A DNA stretch of 31,166 nt from Pseudomonadota bacterium (GCA_021325365.1 JAJPHF010000086.1:1-31166), one strand, 5' to 3'. Shown: positions 1-7,820, numbered from the stretch's first letter. Notes: generated by a model from the letters alone, not told the origin. Made by a program: numbers and translations.

Positions 1-346
1 AAACGATGCTCCTTGACCGGGTGGTTAACTGCTAGGCCGGGCGCGGGTTGGCGCGTGCTGGTCGGGCGCGGAAGGCCGCATCGTTTGCCCCGTACGATAC
101 TCCCCCGGTGGCTCGTCGCGGGCCGGGCCGGCGGGGAGGCCCCGGGTCGGGCGCGGGCGGCGGGCGGGGTGGGAGGCGTGTACGGCGCAAGATAAGCGAC
201 CACGTCGCGCGAGCTAGCAGGCGCTCTCCGGCGCGCCTCGCGGCCTCTCTATAGATAATGCATTGGCGGGGGGCGGTCGTCCGGCCAGGGCAGGTGAGAG
301 CGTGTTCGGTTCGGCATGAGGACCCAGACCTTGCCACGGAGGCGCC
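1..346. other. Gene-free stretch upstream of the first membrane protein
   Basis: I see no credible coding sequence here; the open frames are arginine- and glycine-rich shadows. It holds a 9-bp inverted repeat, AAACGATGC at 1-9 and GCATCGTTT at 78-86, whose left arm touches the window edge. It also holds a short AT-rich island at 249-262 that is the best candidate promoter for the gene at 347. Confidence 0.6.
250..262 (+). promoter_or_regulatory. Possible -10 region for the membrane protein gene
   Basis: The sequence TATAGATAAT (250-259) is the only AT-rich block in the GC-rich upstream region and contains two overlapping -10-like hexamers, TATAGA and GATAAT. No convincing -35 hexamer lies 16-18 bp upstream, so this is a weak call based on local composition. 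Confidence 0.25.
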
Positions 347-1048
347 ATGATCGATCGCACGTCGCTGCGCCTGTCGGCTACGCTGCTGCTCGTGGGACAA
401 CTCCTGTACATCGTGGTCACCCAGTTCCACACTGGTGGGGACGCGAATGACCACCCCGCCATTTTCGCCGCCTACGCCGGCAGCGGGATCTGGACGGCCA
501 TGCACCTCGGCCAGTTCGCGGGCATGGCGATCCTGCTCGCGGGGCTGCTCGCCCTGTTCTTCGCCCTGGACGTTCAGGCTGGAACGGCGAGATGGGCGGG
601 GCGATTCGGTGCCGCTGCGGCGGTGGCGGCTCTGGCGCTGTACGGCGCCCTCCAGGCGGTGGACGGGGTCGCCAACAAGCAGGCCGACGTGGCGTGGGTG
701 AGCGCCCCGGACGCCGAGAAGGCGGCACGCTTCGCGAGCGCCGAGGCAATCCGCTGGCTCGAGTGGGGCATGAGGAGCTACCAGGACTTCGCGCTGGGCC
801 TCGCTTTGCTCCTGTTCGCGGCCGCGGTCGTGCGGACGGCGTGGGTCACGCGGCCGATTGCCTACCTGATGGGGCTCTCCGGCCTCACCTACCTGGTGCA
901 AGGCTGGGTGCTCGGCTCGGAGGGCTTCTCGCCAACGCACACGATCTTGATCGTGCTGGCCTGGGCCCTCACCCTGGCGTGGATCATCTGGCTGGTCGTC
1001 GTCGCCTGGCGGATGCGGGATTCGGCGGCCCCGTCGCCCGGCCGATGA
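347..1048 (+). CDS. Six-helix integral membrane protein of unknown function
   Basis: This encodes a 233-residue polytopic membrane protein. Hydrophobic segments lie near residues 8-27, 50-69, 80-99, 145-165, 170-190 and 198-220, which suggests six helices. The loop between helices 1 and 2 carries FHTGGDANDHPAIFAAYA, and helix 2 begins AMHLGQFAGM. This pattern recurs in unnamed actinobacterial and chloroflexal membrane proteins (DUF4386-like), but no catalytic or transport motif is recognisable. The ATG at 347 is preceded by GGAGG four bases upstream, which fixes the start. The gene stands alone: its 3' side opens into a 518-nt repeat-rich stretch and the next gene is on the opposite strand. 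The family guess is weak; that it is a real membrane protein is well supported. Confidence 0.85.
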   Translation: MIDRTSLRLSATLLLVGQLLYIVVTQFHTGGDANDHPAIFAAYAGSGIWTAMHLGQFAGMAILLAGLLALFFALDVQAGTARWAGRFGAAAAVAALALYGALQAVDGVANKQADVAWVSAPDAEKAARFASAEAIRWLEWGMRSYQDFALGLALLLFAAAVVRTAWVTRPIAYLMGLSGLTYLVQGWVLGSEGFSPTHTILIVLAWALTLAWIIWLVVVAWRMRDSAAPSPGR

Positions 1049-1147
1049 GGGCGCGGTCAGAACCGGGCCACACAGTTGGACTCCGACGCAGGGATCGTAT
1101 CCGGTCCGGCCCTGGGGCTCGCCGACGGAGGCGGGCCCTCACCCCAA

Positions 1148-1168
1148 CCCTCTCCCAAGGGGAGAGGG
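1148..1168. repeat. REP-like hairpin CCCTCTCCC/GGGAGAGGG
   Basis: A perfect 9-bp stem, CCCTCTCCC (1148-1156) with GGGAGAGGG (1160-1168), encloses the loop AAG. It is preceded by CCCTCACCCCAA. Palindromes of this type are widespread intergenic repeats in several GC-rich phyla. It lies about 100 nt after the stop of the membrane protein gene and could end or stabilise its transcript, but no T-run follows. Confidence 0.6.
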
Positions 1169-1170
1169 AG

Positions 1171-1226
1171 TAAGGGAACGCCACCGGCGGATTCGATATA
1201 AGGGAACGCCACCCCCGGATGCGGTA
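1171..1226 (+). repeat. Two tandem 28-bp repeats
   Basis: Two adjacent 28-bp units (1171-1198 and 1199-1226) both begin TAAGGGAACGCCACC and match at 24 of 28 positions. The differences fall at unit positions 16, 17, 23 and 26. The array abuts the REP-like hairpin. Confidence 0.7.
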
Positions 1227-1277
1227 TCAGTAGTCGGAGCAGATGACGTGACAGGGACCCCTGCGGCGTCTGATACC
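1223..1277. repeat. Inverted repeat GGTATCAG/CTGATACC
   Basis: GGTATCAG (1223-1230) and CTGATACC (1270-1277) are perfect 8-bp arms separated by 39 nt. The left arm overlaps the end of the second 28-bp tandem unit. It could be the termini of a very small non-autonomous element or a chance match. Confidence 0.4.
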
Positions 1278-1322
1278 AACTGACGGCCAATCCTTCCTCT
1301 TCCTACCGGCCCGGCCTGCTTG

Positions 1323-1393
1323 GCTGCTGGCGGTGTACGCGAACTGATCGGCGTCGCTTGATGTGACCGCTCGCCGGCGGATTCGCCAGCAGC
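1323..1393. repeat. Inverted repeat GCTGCTGGCG/CGCCAGCAGC
   Basis: Perfect 10-bp arms at 1323-1332 and 1384-1393 enclose 51 nt. The enclosed part contains CCGGCGGATTCG (1374-1385), a 12-mer also present at 1184-1195 in the first tandem unit. This links the two repeat structures and suggests a common origin. Confidence 0.45.
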
Positions 1394-1424
1394 ATCCAGT
1401 GGTGGGGGCCACTTGCCCACGGCC

Positions 1425-1566
1425 TACACCTCACTCCGGGGGTTGCTGCGGTGGGTGCCGTCGGGCCGATAGACGTGCAGGGGGCGGGCGGCGCGTCGCG
1501 GCCCCAGTAGAGCACCTGGCGGCGGCTCACGATCTTCTCGGCGCTGGTCTCGACGGCTGCCGAGGG
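1425..1566 (-). pseudogene. Possible decayed coding fragment downstream of hyuA
   Basis: Read on the minus strand, the sequence just after the HyuA stop gives a protein-like stretch AVETSAEKIVSRRQVLYWGR. A change of frame near 1490-1500 then gives ARPLHVYRPDGTHRSN. No start codon or single open frame connects the two. The position would suit a remnant of hyuB, but I do not recognise HyuB motifs in it. This is a tentative call. Confidence 0.2.
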
Positions 1567-3615
1567 CTAGGCGCCCCCGATGCTGATGATTAGCTCGCCG
1601 GTCGGCGCCGCGCGGGCGACGTCGCCGGGGAAGAGCAGGGTGGTCGAGGCGTACTCTTCCACGATGGCCGGGCCGCTGACCGGCACGCCGGGGCGCAGCC
1701 GGTCGCGGTCGTAGATGGGGCAGTCCACGGGGCGGGCCGGGTCATCGAGCACGACGGGGCGCGTGCCGACCCGCGGGTCGCCCACCGCGGGAGCGACGGC
1801 GCCGACGGCGGGACGCTCGCGGGCGCCGCGCGCGGTGAGCCGCACGTTCACGATCTCGACCGGCTCGTCGGCCGCCTGGTGCCCGTAGCGGCGGTCGTGG
1901 ATGGCGTCGAAGCGGGCGCGGATAGCAGCCTGGTCGCCGGCCGCTAGCTCGGCTTCGGTGACCGGCGTCTGGATGCTGAACTCCTGGCCGACGTAGCGCA
2001 CGTCCAGGTAGCGCTCGAAGCGCATCGCCGCCGGGCGCACGCCCTCGTCCGCCAGCAGCGCGCGCCCGTGGGCGATCAGCTCGTCGCAGATCGCCTGGAT
2101 GGCGGCGAAGTCGGACTCGGCCAGCGGCCGGTAGTAGGTGCGCACGTAGTCGTGGCGCAGATCGGCCATCAGCATGCCGAGCGCCGAGAAGTGGGCTGGC
2201 AGGCGCGGCACGACGACCGTGGGGACGTGCAGCTCGCGGGCGATCTCGGCCGCGTGCAGCGGCCCGGCGCCGCCGAAGGCGACGAGCGCGAAGTCGCGCG
2301 GGTCGAAGCCGCGCTCGACCGACACGCCGCGCACGGCGAGCGACATCTTGGCGACGGCGATCTTCACGATGCCGAGCGCCGCGGCGACCGGGTCGAGGTC
2401 GAGCGGCCGCGCCACGCGCTCGGCGATGCCGGCGCGCGCGGCGTCCACTTGCAGGCGCATCTCGCCGCCGAGGAAGCGCGTCGGGCTCAGCCGCCCGAGC
2501 ACGACGTTGGCGTCGGTGATCGTCGGCTCGGTGCCGCCCCAGCCGTAGGCGATGGGGCCGGGGTGGCCGCCGGCGCTGCGCGGCCCCACCTTCAAGGCGC
2601 CCACCTCGTCGATCCAGGCGATGCTGCCGCCGCCCGTGCCGACCTCGACCACGTCCACCACCGGCAGCATCACCGGCTGGCCGCTGACGTAGCCGCCGAC
2701 GTAGTAGCCCTGGGCGATGTCGGGCACGCCGTCCTGCACGAGACTGGCCTTCGCCGTCGTGCCGCCCATGTCGAAGGCGATGACGCTCGGGTAGTCGAGC
2801 GCCCGCCCGACCTCGGCCGCGGCGAGGATGCCGCCGACGGGGCCCGACTCCATGATCGCGACGGGCGTGCGCTTGGCCGTGTCGGGCGCCATCACGCCGC
2901 CGTTCGACTGCATGATGAGCAGCCGGCCGCGGAAGCCCAGCTGGGCCAGCAGGTCTTCCAGCGCCGCCAGGTAGCGGCTGACGCGCGGGCCGACGTAGGC
3001 GTTCATGACGGTCGTGCTGGTGCGCTCGTACTCGCGGTACTCGCGCAGCACCTCGTGCGAGAGCGAGAGGTAGGTCCCCGGCAGGGCGGCGCGCAGCACC
3101 TCGCCCATGCGCGCCTCGTGGTCGGGGTTGGCCCAGGAGTGGATGAAGCAGACGGCCACGGCCTCGACGTCGGCCGCGGCGACCTGGCGCGCCACGTCGG
3201 CGGCCTGCGCGGCGTCGAACGGCACGATCGGCTCGCCGGCGGCGTTCAGGCGCTCGGTCACCTCGAAGGTCAGGTGGCGCGGGACGTAGGGCTCCGGGCG
3301 CTGGAAGTGGATGTTGTACGCCTCGGGACGGTTGCCGCGGCCGATACGGTAGACATCGCGCATGCCCTGGGTCACGACGAGCGCCGTGCGCGCGCCGGTG
3401 CGCTCCAGCGCGGTGTTGATGGCGATGGTCGAGCCGTGGACGAAGCTCTCGGCCGGGGCCACGTCTAGCCCGCTCTTGGCGAGCGTCTCGCGGATGCCGA
3501 CGGCGAGGTCGGTCGGGGTGGTGGAGCTTTTCGCGTGATGCACCGTGCCCGCGGCGTCGAAGGCCACGAGATCGGTAAACGTGCCGCCGATGTCGAGGGC
3601 GATGGTCAGGGCCAT
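1567..3615 (-). CDS. hyuA: Hydantoinase/oxoprolinase family protein (HyuA-like subunit)
   Basis: This 682-residue protein matches the length and motif order of HyuA, the ATP-dependent subunit of N-methylhydantoinase and acetophenone carboxylase-type enzymes. It opens with the actin-fold phosphate loop ALDIGGTFTDLVAFD (residues 5-19), followed by HGSTIAINTALERTGA and RNRPEAYNIH-like sequence, then the second phosphate loop IAFDMGGTTAKASLV near residue 280. The C-terminal third is the hydantoinase A domain with GFDPRDFALVAFGGAGP. The ATG at 3615 is preceded by GGAG. It is expected to be cytoplasmic and to use ATP to activate a cyclic imide or ketone for its HyuB partner. No hyuB is present here: the downstream 500 nt are gene-free. 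The upstream gene, 69 nt away on the same strand, is a solute-binding lipoprotein that may supply the substrate. Substrate is not predictable. Confidence 0.9.
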   Translation of the reverse strand: MALTIALDIGGTFTDLVAFDAAGTVHHAKSSTTPTDLAVGIRETLAKSGLDVAPAESFVHGSTIAINTALERTGARTALVVTQGMRDVYRIGRGNRPEAYNIHFQRPEPYVPRHLTFEVTERLNAAGEPIVPFDAAQAADVARQVAAADVEAVAVCFIHSWANPDHEARMGEVLRAALPGTYLSLSHEVLREYREYERTSTTVMNAYVGPRVSRYLAALEDLLAQLGFRGRLLIMQSNGGVMAPDTAKRTPVAIMESGPVGGILAAAEVGRALDYPSVIAFDMGGTTAKASLVQDGVPDIAQGYYVGGYVSGQPVMLPVVDVVEVGTGGGSIAWIDEVGALKVGPRSAGGHPGPIAYGWGGTEPTITDANVVLGRLSPTRFLGGEMRLQVDAARAGIAERVARPLDLDPVAAALGIVKIAVAKMSLAVRGVSVERGFDPRDFALVAFGGAGPLHAAEIARELHVPTVVVPRLPAHFSALGMLMADLRHDYVRTYYRPLAESDFAAIQAICDELIAHGRALLADEGVRPAAMRFERYLDVRYVGQEFSIQTPVTEAELAAGDQAAIRARFDAIHDRRYGHQAADEPVEIVNVRLTARGARERPAVGAVAPAVGDPRVGTRPVVLDDPARPVDCPIYDRDRLRPGVPVSGPAIVEEYASTTLLFPGDVARAAPTGELIISIGGA

Positions 3616-3631
3616 CCAGCTACTCCGCTTG

Positions 3632-3663
3632 ATCGCGCCCGGCTTGTCCGCCGCAGGCGCGAT
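3632..3663 (-). promoter_or_regulatory. Intergenic hairpin between binding-protein gene and hyuA
   Basis: ATCGCGCC (3632-3639) pairs with GGCGCGAT (3656-3663), and inside the loop CGG (3640-3642) can pair with CCG (3648-3650). It sits in the 69-nt gap between the two genes, only 16 nt upstream of the hyuA start codon. It could attenuate or process the shared transcript, lowering hyuA relative to the binding protein. There is no T-run, so a simple terminator is unlikely. Confidence 0.4.
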
Positions 3664-3684
3664 TGATCGCGTGCGCCCCGTGGG

Positions 3685-4800
3685 TCAGCGGGCGGCCTCG
3701 CGGGCGAGCGTCGGATCGACCAGGTCGTTCCAGCCCTTCGCCTCGACGCCGCCGGCGGCCGACTCGTTGGCGATCACCGCCTCGACGGCGTCGCGCAGCG
3801 CGTCCAGATCGGTCGGGTCGACGTAAGTCTCCAGGCCGGCATCGTAGACCGCGCGGGCCACGTCGGGCGCCATGTCAACGTGCGCCGCGAGCAGCGCCGC
3901 GCCCTCGTCGCGGTGGGCGCGCATCCAGGCGACGGCGGCCTGCTCGGCGCGCAGCACGCGCACGACCTCGTCGCGGCGGTGGTCGATGCGCTCCTGCGGC
4001 GCCACCAGCCCCGTGTTGGCCGCGCGCAGCAGCGTGTCGGTGCGTACCCAGACGCGGTAGCCGTCGCGCTCGGCGAGGACGCTGTAGGGCAGGGTGAGCG
4101 CGGCAGCCTCGACGGCACCCGCTTGCAGCGCCTGCCACTGCACGGCCGGATCGCCCATCGCGATGGCCGTCACGTCGTTCTGCGGGTCGAGGCCGAGATG
4201 CGCGAGCGCGCGGCGCATCGCCTGCTCGCTGATCGCGCCCGGGGACGAGATGGCCACCGGCTTGCCGCGCAGCTGCGTGGGCGCGGTGATGTCGGGGCGC
4301 GTGAGGAGCGTGAAGCTCTGCAGGGTGACGACGGACGCCACCTTGACGGGGCCGCCGCGCAGCGCCAGGCGGACGCCGCCCGGCAGTCCGGCCGTGTAGT
4401 CCAGCTCGCCGGCGGTGAGGGCGGCGAGGATGGCATTGGCGGCGGCGAGCTGCAGCTCGGCGTCGAGCCCCTGTTCACGGTAGAAGCCCTGTTCTTGGGC
4501 CACGGTGAGATAGAAGTACTGGATGGAGCTAGCCGGCATGCCGTAGCGCACGTGCGCCAGCGGCGCGGGCGTCACCGTGGCTCCGCCGGCGCCCGCGGAT
4601 GCCGAGGAGCCGGCGGGCGCCCCCTCCAACGCCGCTGGAGAACCCGACGCGCCGGATGTGCCGCCCCCGGCATTGGGGGGCTGGGAGGGCGCCGCCCCGC
4701 TCGGCGCGCAGGCGACCATACCTACCAGGACGAGCGCCAACAGCGGTCCAGCGAGCGATAGCCGGCGCAATCTTCGGTAAGCCGGTCTGGATCGACACAT
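3685..4800 (-). CDS. NMT1/SsuA-like ABC transporter substrate-binding lipoprotein
   Basis: This 371-residue protein has an N-terminal signal ending in a lipobox-like LVGMVAC with the lipid-modified cysteine at residue 31. A linker rich in Ala, Ser, Gly and Pro follows to about residue 80. The rest matches the NMT1/THI5-like (SsuA, ThiY) periplasmic-binding fold: YFYLTVAQEQGFYREQGLDA near the start of lobe 1, LTAGELDYTAGLPGG, then LRGKPVAISSPGAISEQAMR and GAVEAAALTLPYSVLAERDG in lobe 2. It should sit on the outer face of the membrane and capture a small organic solute. No permease or ATPase gene is adjacent. It precedes hyuA by 69 nt on the same strand, so a cyclic imide or related compound is a possible ligand, by context only. 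The ATG at 4800 is preceded by GAGAGG. Confidence 0.88.
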   Translation of the reverse strand: MCRSRPAYRRLRRLSLAGPLLALVLVGMVACAPSGAAPSQPPNAGGGTSGASGSPAALEGAPAGSSASAGAGGATVTPAPLAHVRYGMPASSIQYFYLTVAQEQGFYREQGLDAELQLAAANAILAALTAGELDYTAGLPGGVRLALRGGPVKVASVVTLQSFTLLTRPDITAPTQLRGKPVAISSPGAISEQAMRRALAHLGLDPQNDVTAIAMGDPAVQWQALQAGAVEAAALTLPYSVLAERDGYRVWVRTDTLLRAANTGLVAPQERIDHRRDEVVRVLRAEQAAVAWMRAHRDEGAALLAAHVDMAPDVARAVYDAGLETYVDPTDLDALRDAVEAVIANESAAGGVEAKGWNDLVDPTLAREAAR

Positions 4801-4872
4801 GGCAAGCCCTCTCGCTCGGCCGGGTCGGCGCAGTAGGCTGAATGTAGCACAATCGGCGGCACGGGCGAGGCG

Positions 4873-6054
4873 CTACGAGCCGCGCTCCGCGTTCCACCAG
4901 CGACCGCGGGCATCGTTCAGTAGCTCGAAGATGCGGCCGTCATCGCGGTTGGTCGTGCGCCCTGACAGCCCGGTCAGCCAGCGGCCGGGGATGGCCTGCT
5001 TGCCGTGGAGCGCGCCCAGCGCCGCCCCCACGATCGCTGCTACGGTATCGTTGTCCTTCGTGTCGTTCACGGCGCGGACGATCGCCTCCTCGAAGTTGTC
5101 GCCGTGCCGCATCAGGATGTAAAGAACGCTGGGCACTGTCTCCAACAGGAAAGCGCCGGAATGCCATCGGTTGCAGGCGTCGAGCACCGAGAGGTCCTCG
5201 TCGGCCGCTACGCTGACTTGCTCGTAGACGAACCGCCACATCGGGCCCCTGTAGCTCGCGAACCGTGGAGCGCGGGGGCGATAAGTTTCGTCGGCCTCAA
5301 GCTCACGGGCGATGGCCACGTAAGTCTCCAGCCACCACTCCGCGGGCGGCGGCGAGCCCATCGCCAGCACGCGCCAGAGCATGGAGACGACGGCCAGGCA
5401 GGCGGCAAGCGAGCCCGAATCGTTGTGCGTAACCATCGCGGCGAGCGCCGCGTCCACCCAGAGATCCGCCGAGCTGGTGCGCAGGTGCGGAATGATGATC
5501 GGCGCCACCCGCATCAGCGCCCCGTTGCCGGCCGACTTCGGCCCGGCCTCATACCACGGCAGCCTACGCTCCTTATAGTTCTGGATGAAGTCTCGAACCG
5601 TACTACCAATGCCGAAGATGTGATCGCGACAGAAGCGCGCGGCCAAGTGATCCGGAACGAGCCCGTCGTCCACAAGCAGCTGCTCCAGCGTCCAGAACGC
5701 GAGCTGCGTGTCGTCCGAGGGAAACCCGCGCGGCTCGGGCACGTGCTTGTTCGGCAGATAGTCGCGGATCTCGCCGTGGCGTGCCCGGCGCTCCGCTGGT
5801 AGCTGGCCCTCCGTGGGGATGCCGAGCGCATCGCCCACGGCCAGACCGAGCATCATGCCTTCAACGCGGTCCCAGTCCAGGGCCACCGGGAGCGACGGCG
5901 GCGGCGTGTCGAAGAGGGCGCAGCGCCGGACGTTGATTCGACCGGTGTCGAACAGCCAGTTCAGCAGCTTGCGATTGGTAAGATCGTCGGCGGTCGGCGA
6001 GCGATCGGCGGGGTCACTAGCAAGCAGACCTGCGTCCGGGGCCTGTTCGTTCAT
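4873..6054 (-). CDS. ADP-ribosylglycohydrolase family protein
   Basis: This encodes 393 residues of the ARH/DraG fold, which hydrolyses ADP-ribose from proteins, nucleic acids or small molecules with two Mg2+ ions. The family motifs appear in order: MMLGLAVGDALGIPTEG, the metal-binding FPSDDTQLAFWTLEQLL, the central SAGNGALMRVAPI, and the second acidic cluster NDTKDNDTVAAIVGAALGAL near the C-terminus, followed by IPGRWLTGL. About 75 N-terminal residues precede the domain and look like a small added helical segment. I chose the ATG at 6054 because AAGGAGAT lies just upstream; the open frame continues further back, but as arginine-rich shadow sequence. It is 72 nt upstream of the binding-protein gene and 68 nt downstream of the LVIVD gene, all on one strand, though the functions are unrelated. 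No ADP-ribosyltransferase is adjacent. Confidence 0.9.
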   Translation of the reverse strand: MNEQAPDAGLLASDPADRSPTADDLTNRKLLNWLFDTGRINVRRCALFDTPPPSLPVALDWDRVEGMMLGLAVGDALGIPTEGQLPAERRARHGEIRDYLPNKHVPEPRGFPSDDTQLAFWTLEQLLVDDGLVPDHLAARFCRDHIFGIGSTVRDFIQNYKERRLPWYEAGPKSAGNGALMRVAPIIIPHLRTSSADLWVDAALAAMVTHNDSGSLAACLAVVSMLWRVLAMGSPPPAEWWLETYVAIARELEADETYRPRAPRFASYRGPMWRFVYEQVSVAADEDLSVLDACNRWHSGAFLLETVPSVLYILMRHGDNFEEAIVRAVNDTKDNDTVAAIVGAALGALHGKQAIPGRWLTGLSGRTTNRDDGRIFELLNDARGRWWNAERGS

Positions 6055-6122
6055 GCCGTATCTCCTTGGAAGCCATAGAGAGCCGGACGCGGGAGCGCGA
6101 GCCGGCACGACGACACGCCGAC

Positions 6123-7556
6123 TTACGGGAAGTTGGCGATCTGGCGCGCGGCGCCGGTTAGCTCGAGCACGTGCATGCCGGTGTTGGCGCGGTCCACGAT
6201 GTAGACGTAGCCGCGGTCGTCCACCTCGACGTTGTTCGTCTGGATGGCAACCTTGCACTGCTCCACGCCGTCGATCTCGGCGCAGCGCTGGTCGGTGTTC
6301 GGCGTGACGGCCGGAATGAAGTAGGCGGCCTCGCGCGGCGCGTACGGGTCGCGGATGTCGATCGCGCGCACGCCGGCGTTGAAGTAGCTGACGAACACCA
6401 GCCGGCCGTAGTAGATCGGATCGAACGACTCGTTGGTCGCGTGCGAGCCAAAGCGCCCGCCTCGGTCGCAGTAGTTGCCGCTCGCCTCCGGCACGTGGAA
6501 GTTGGACACGCTGAACGGCGTCGCCTCGGCCGAGATGTCGACGAAGTAGACCATCTGCTGGAACTCCTGGCAGGCGTTCGGGACCGTCTCGCCGGTCACT
6601 ACCAGGAAGTCGGCCGTCTGGCCCTGGGTGTTGTGGCGGAACTCGGACATCGGCATGCCCAGCACGGGGAAGGTGGTGTGCGCGCCGCGGCTGGGCCCCA
6701 TCGCCAGCTCGCTGATCTCGGGGTAGCGCAGGTTGTCGGGCGTGGGGGCCGGGTCGCCGTTCAGCAGCTTATCGCGGTCGACGATCTGGATGAGGCCATC
6801 CTGGCTCGTGCCATAGGCGAAGTAGATGCGGTTGCCCGCGCGGATCATGCCGTGGACCTGCGGCGGAATCGCGCCGTGCGCGCCCGGCTCCTGGCCGACC
6901 AGCCCGAACTCGCGGATGAGCCGCGGCGCCGTGGGGTCGCTCAGGTCGAACACCTGCGTCATACGGCGGACGCGCCAGTCGGGGCTGCCGCCCACGAGGT
7001 AGGCGATGCCTGTGTCGCACTCCCACCAGCTCTTGTGCGTGTCGGTTAGCCCGTCGACCACGACGGTCAGGAGGCTCGGCTGGCTCGGGTCGGTCACGTC
7101 CCAGATCTGATGGGCCGTCGTTCCGAACGTGCGCAACAGGTAGGTCTTCGCGGGATCGCCGCGCGGCAGGTCGCGGCCGTCGCACACGCGCACCATCTGG
7201 GCGCCGCCGCTCTCCGGGCCGCCCGGGGCGCCGGGGATGTGGTAGAGGTAGCGCGGCGCGTGCGGATCCGTCACGTCGACAATCGACGTGCCGTTGGGCT
7301 GCACGTCGCCGGTGAGCGGGTTGGGCGCGCTGCCGCCGTGGTGGCCGACGTAGGCGATCCAGCGGCTGCCCTGGTGGTAGATGACCGGCTGGTAGGCCGA
7401 GCGCGCCTGCAAGTCGTCGTAGCCGACGAGCGCCATGTCGTGCGCGTCGGCAGTCAGGGACGGCGATTGCTGCGCGGCCGAGCGCCCGGCCGGCCCGAGG
7501 GCCAGCGCCAAGACAACCAGTAGCCCCAGGACCAGGCCTGCCAGCCAACGCCTCAT
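6123..7556 (-). CDS. Secreted LVIVD-repeat beta-propeller protein
   Basis: The 477-residue product begins with a signal peptide (residues 1-30, ending GRSAAQQ) and then repeats the pattern aromatic/aliphatic-VDISDP-x-x-P of LVIVD-type propeller blades: GTSIVDVTDPHAPRYLYHIP, IWDVTDPSQPSLLTVV, TQVFDLSDPTAPRLIREFG, MVYFVDISAEATPFSVSNF, VRAIDIRDPYAPREAAYFIP and VYIVDRANTGMHVLEL. Six or seven blades fit the length. Such proteins are exported or surface-exposed and lack an established enzymatic role. The ATG at 7556 has GGAGGGGAG upstream and begins the signal peptide, so I rejected the much longer open frame extending to 8228. A probable long leader upstream contains a strong 10-bp hairpin. Four cysteines in the mature part may form disulfides. 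Confidence 0.85.
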   Translation of the reverse strand: MRRWLAGLVLGLLVVLALALGPAGRSAAQQSPSLTADAHDMALVGYDDLQARSAYQPVIYHQGSRWIAYVGHHGGSAPNPLTGDVQPNGTSIVDVTDPHAPRYLYHIPGAPGGPESGGAQMVRVCDGRDLPRGDPAKTYLLRTFGTTAHQIWDVTDPSQPSLLTVVVDGLTDTHKSWWECDTGIAYLVGGSPDWRVRRMTQVFDLSDPTAPRLIREFGLVGQEPGAHGAIPPQVHGMIRAGNRIYFAYGTSQDGLIQIVDRDKLLNGDPAPTPDNLRYPEISELAMGPSRGAHTTFPVLGMPMSEFRHNTQGQTADFLVVTGETVPNACQEFQQMVYFVDISAEATPFSVSNFHVPEASGNYCDRGGRFGSHATNESFDPIYYGRLVFVSYFNAGVRAIDIRDPYAPREAAYFIPAVTPNTDQRCAEIDGVEQCKVAIQTNNVEVDDRGYVYIVDRANTGMHVLELTGAARQIANFP

Positions 7557-7577
7557 TGTGGCTCCCCTCCCTCGATG

Positions 7578-7602
7578 CCGCGGCGCCCGGCTGGCGCCGC
7601 GG
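7578..7602 (-). promoter_or_regulatory. Strong hairpin in the LVIVD gene leader
   Basis: CCGCGGCGCC (7578-7587) and GGCGCCGCGG (7593-7602) form a perfect 10-bp GC stem with a 5-nt loop. It lies 21 nt upstream of the start codon at 7556, just outside the Shine-Dalgarno region. It could stabilise the mRNA 5' end or limit read-through; the function is unproven. Confidence 0.45.
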
Positions 7603-7692
7603 TGCGCTACAGCAATTTGCAGCCAGGCTGAGCCGGCGACCGGCGCCGGGGTTGCGGCAGTGGCGCTTGCAGTATTCCGCGCCACAGGCCGC

Positions 7693-7713
7693 GGGCGGGC
7701 ACGAGACCCGCCC
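7693..7713. repeat. REP-like palindrome GGGCGGG/CCCGCCC
   Basis: GGGCGGG (7693-7699) and CCCGCCC (7707-7713) flank a 7-nt loop CACGAGA, followed by CTACG. The unit resembles the dispersed 'GTAGGGGCGGGTCTCGTGCC' intergenic repeat class of Chloroflexota and cyanobacteria. That resemblance is from memory. Confidence 0.5.
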
Positions 7714-7791
7714 CTACGCCACGCTGGCTGCTCACCGAGCCTGCTAGCTGCGCCCAGCCCCGCGCGGGCGAGCCCGGGCGGGACCGGCTCT

Positions 7792-7820
7792 AGCATGCGC
7801 CGGCCGCGCGGCGCTGTCAA
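7792..7820 (-). promoter_or_regulatory. Candidate promoter for the LVIVD gene
   Basis: On the minus strand a perfect -35 TTGACA (7820-7815) is followed after 17 bp by CATGCT (7797-7792), three of six matches to the -10 consensus. It would give a leader of about 230 nt containing both palindromes of this region. Confidence 0.3.

Larger units (their letters stand above)
1049..1566. other. Repeat-rich, gene-free stretch
   Basis: About 518 nt lie between convergent genes without an intact reading frame. Inside are a REP-like hairpin (1148-1168), a tandem 28-bp repeat (1171-1226), an 8-bp inverted repeat GGTATCAG/CTGATACC (1223-1277), a 10-bp inverted repeat GCTGCTGGCG/CGCCAGCAGC (1323-1393), and a possible decayed coding fragment on the minus strand (about 1425-1566). 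Such stacking of palindromes suggests a landing zone for non-autonomous repeats. Confidence 0.6.

Noticed and set aside
1363..1593. 76-aa plus-strand open frame in the repeat-rich gap
   Set aside because: It is Arg/Gly/Cys-rich, has no ribosome site and crosses the end of hyuA.
2068..3468. 466-aa plus-strand open frame opposite hyuA
   Set aside because: It is antisense to a full-length HyuA; composition is His/Asp/Arg/Val-rich and has no ribosome site.
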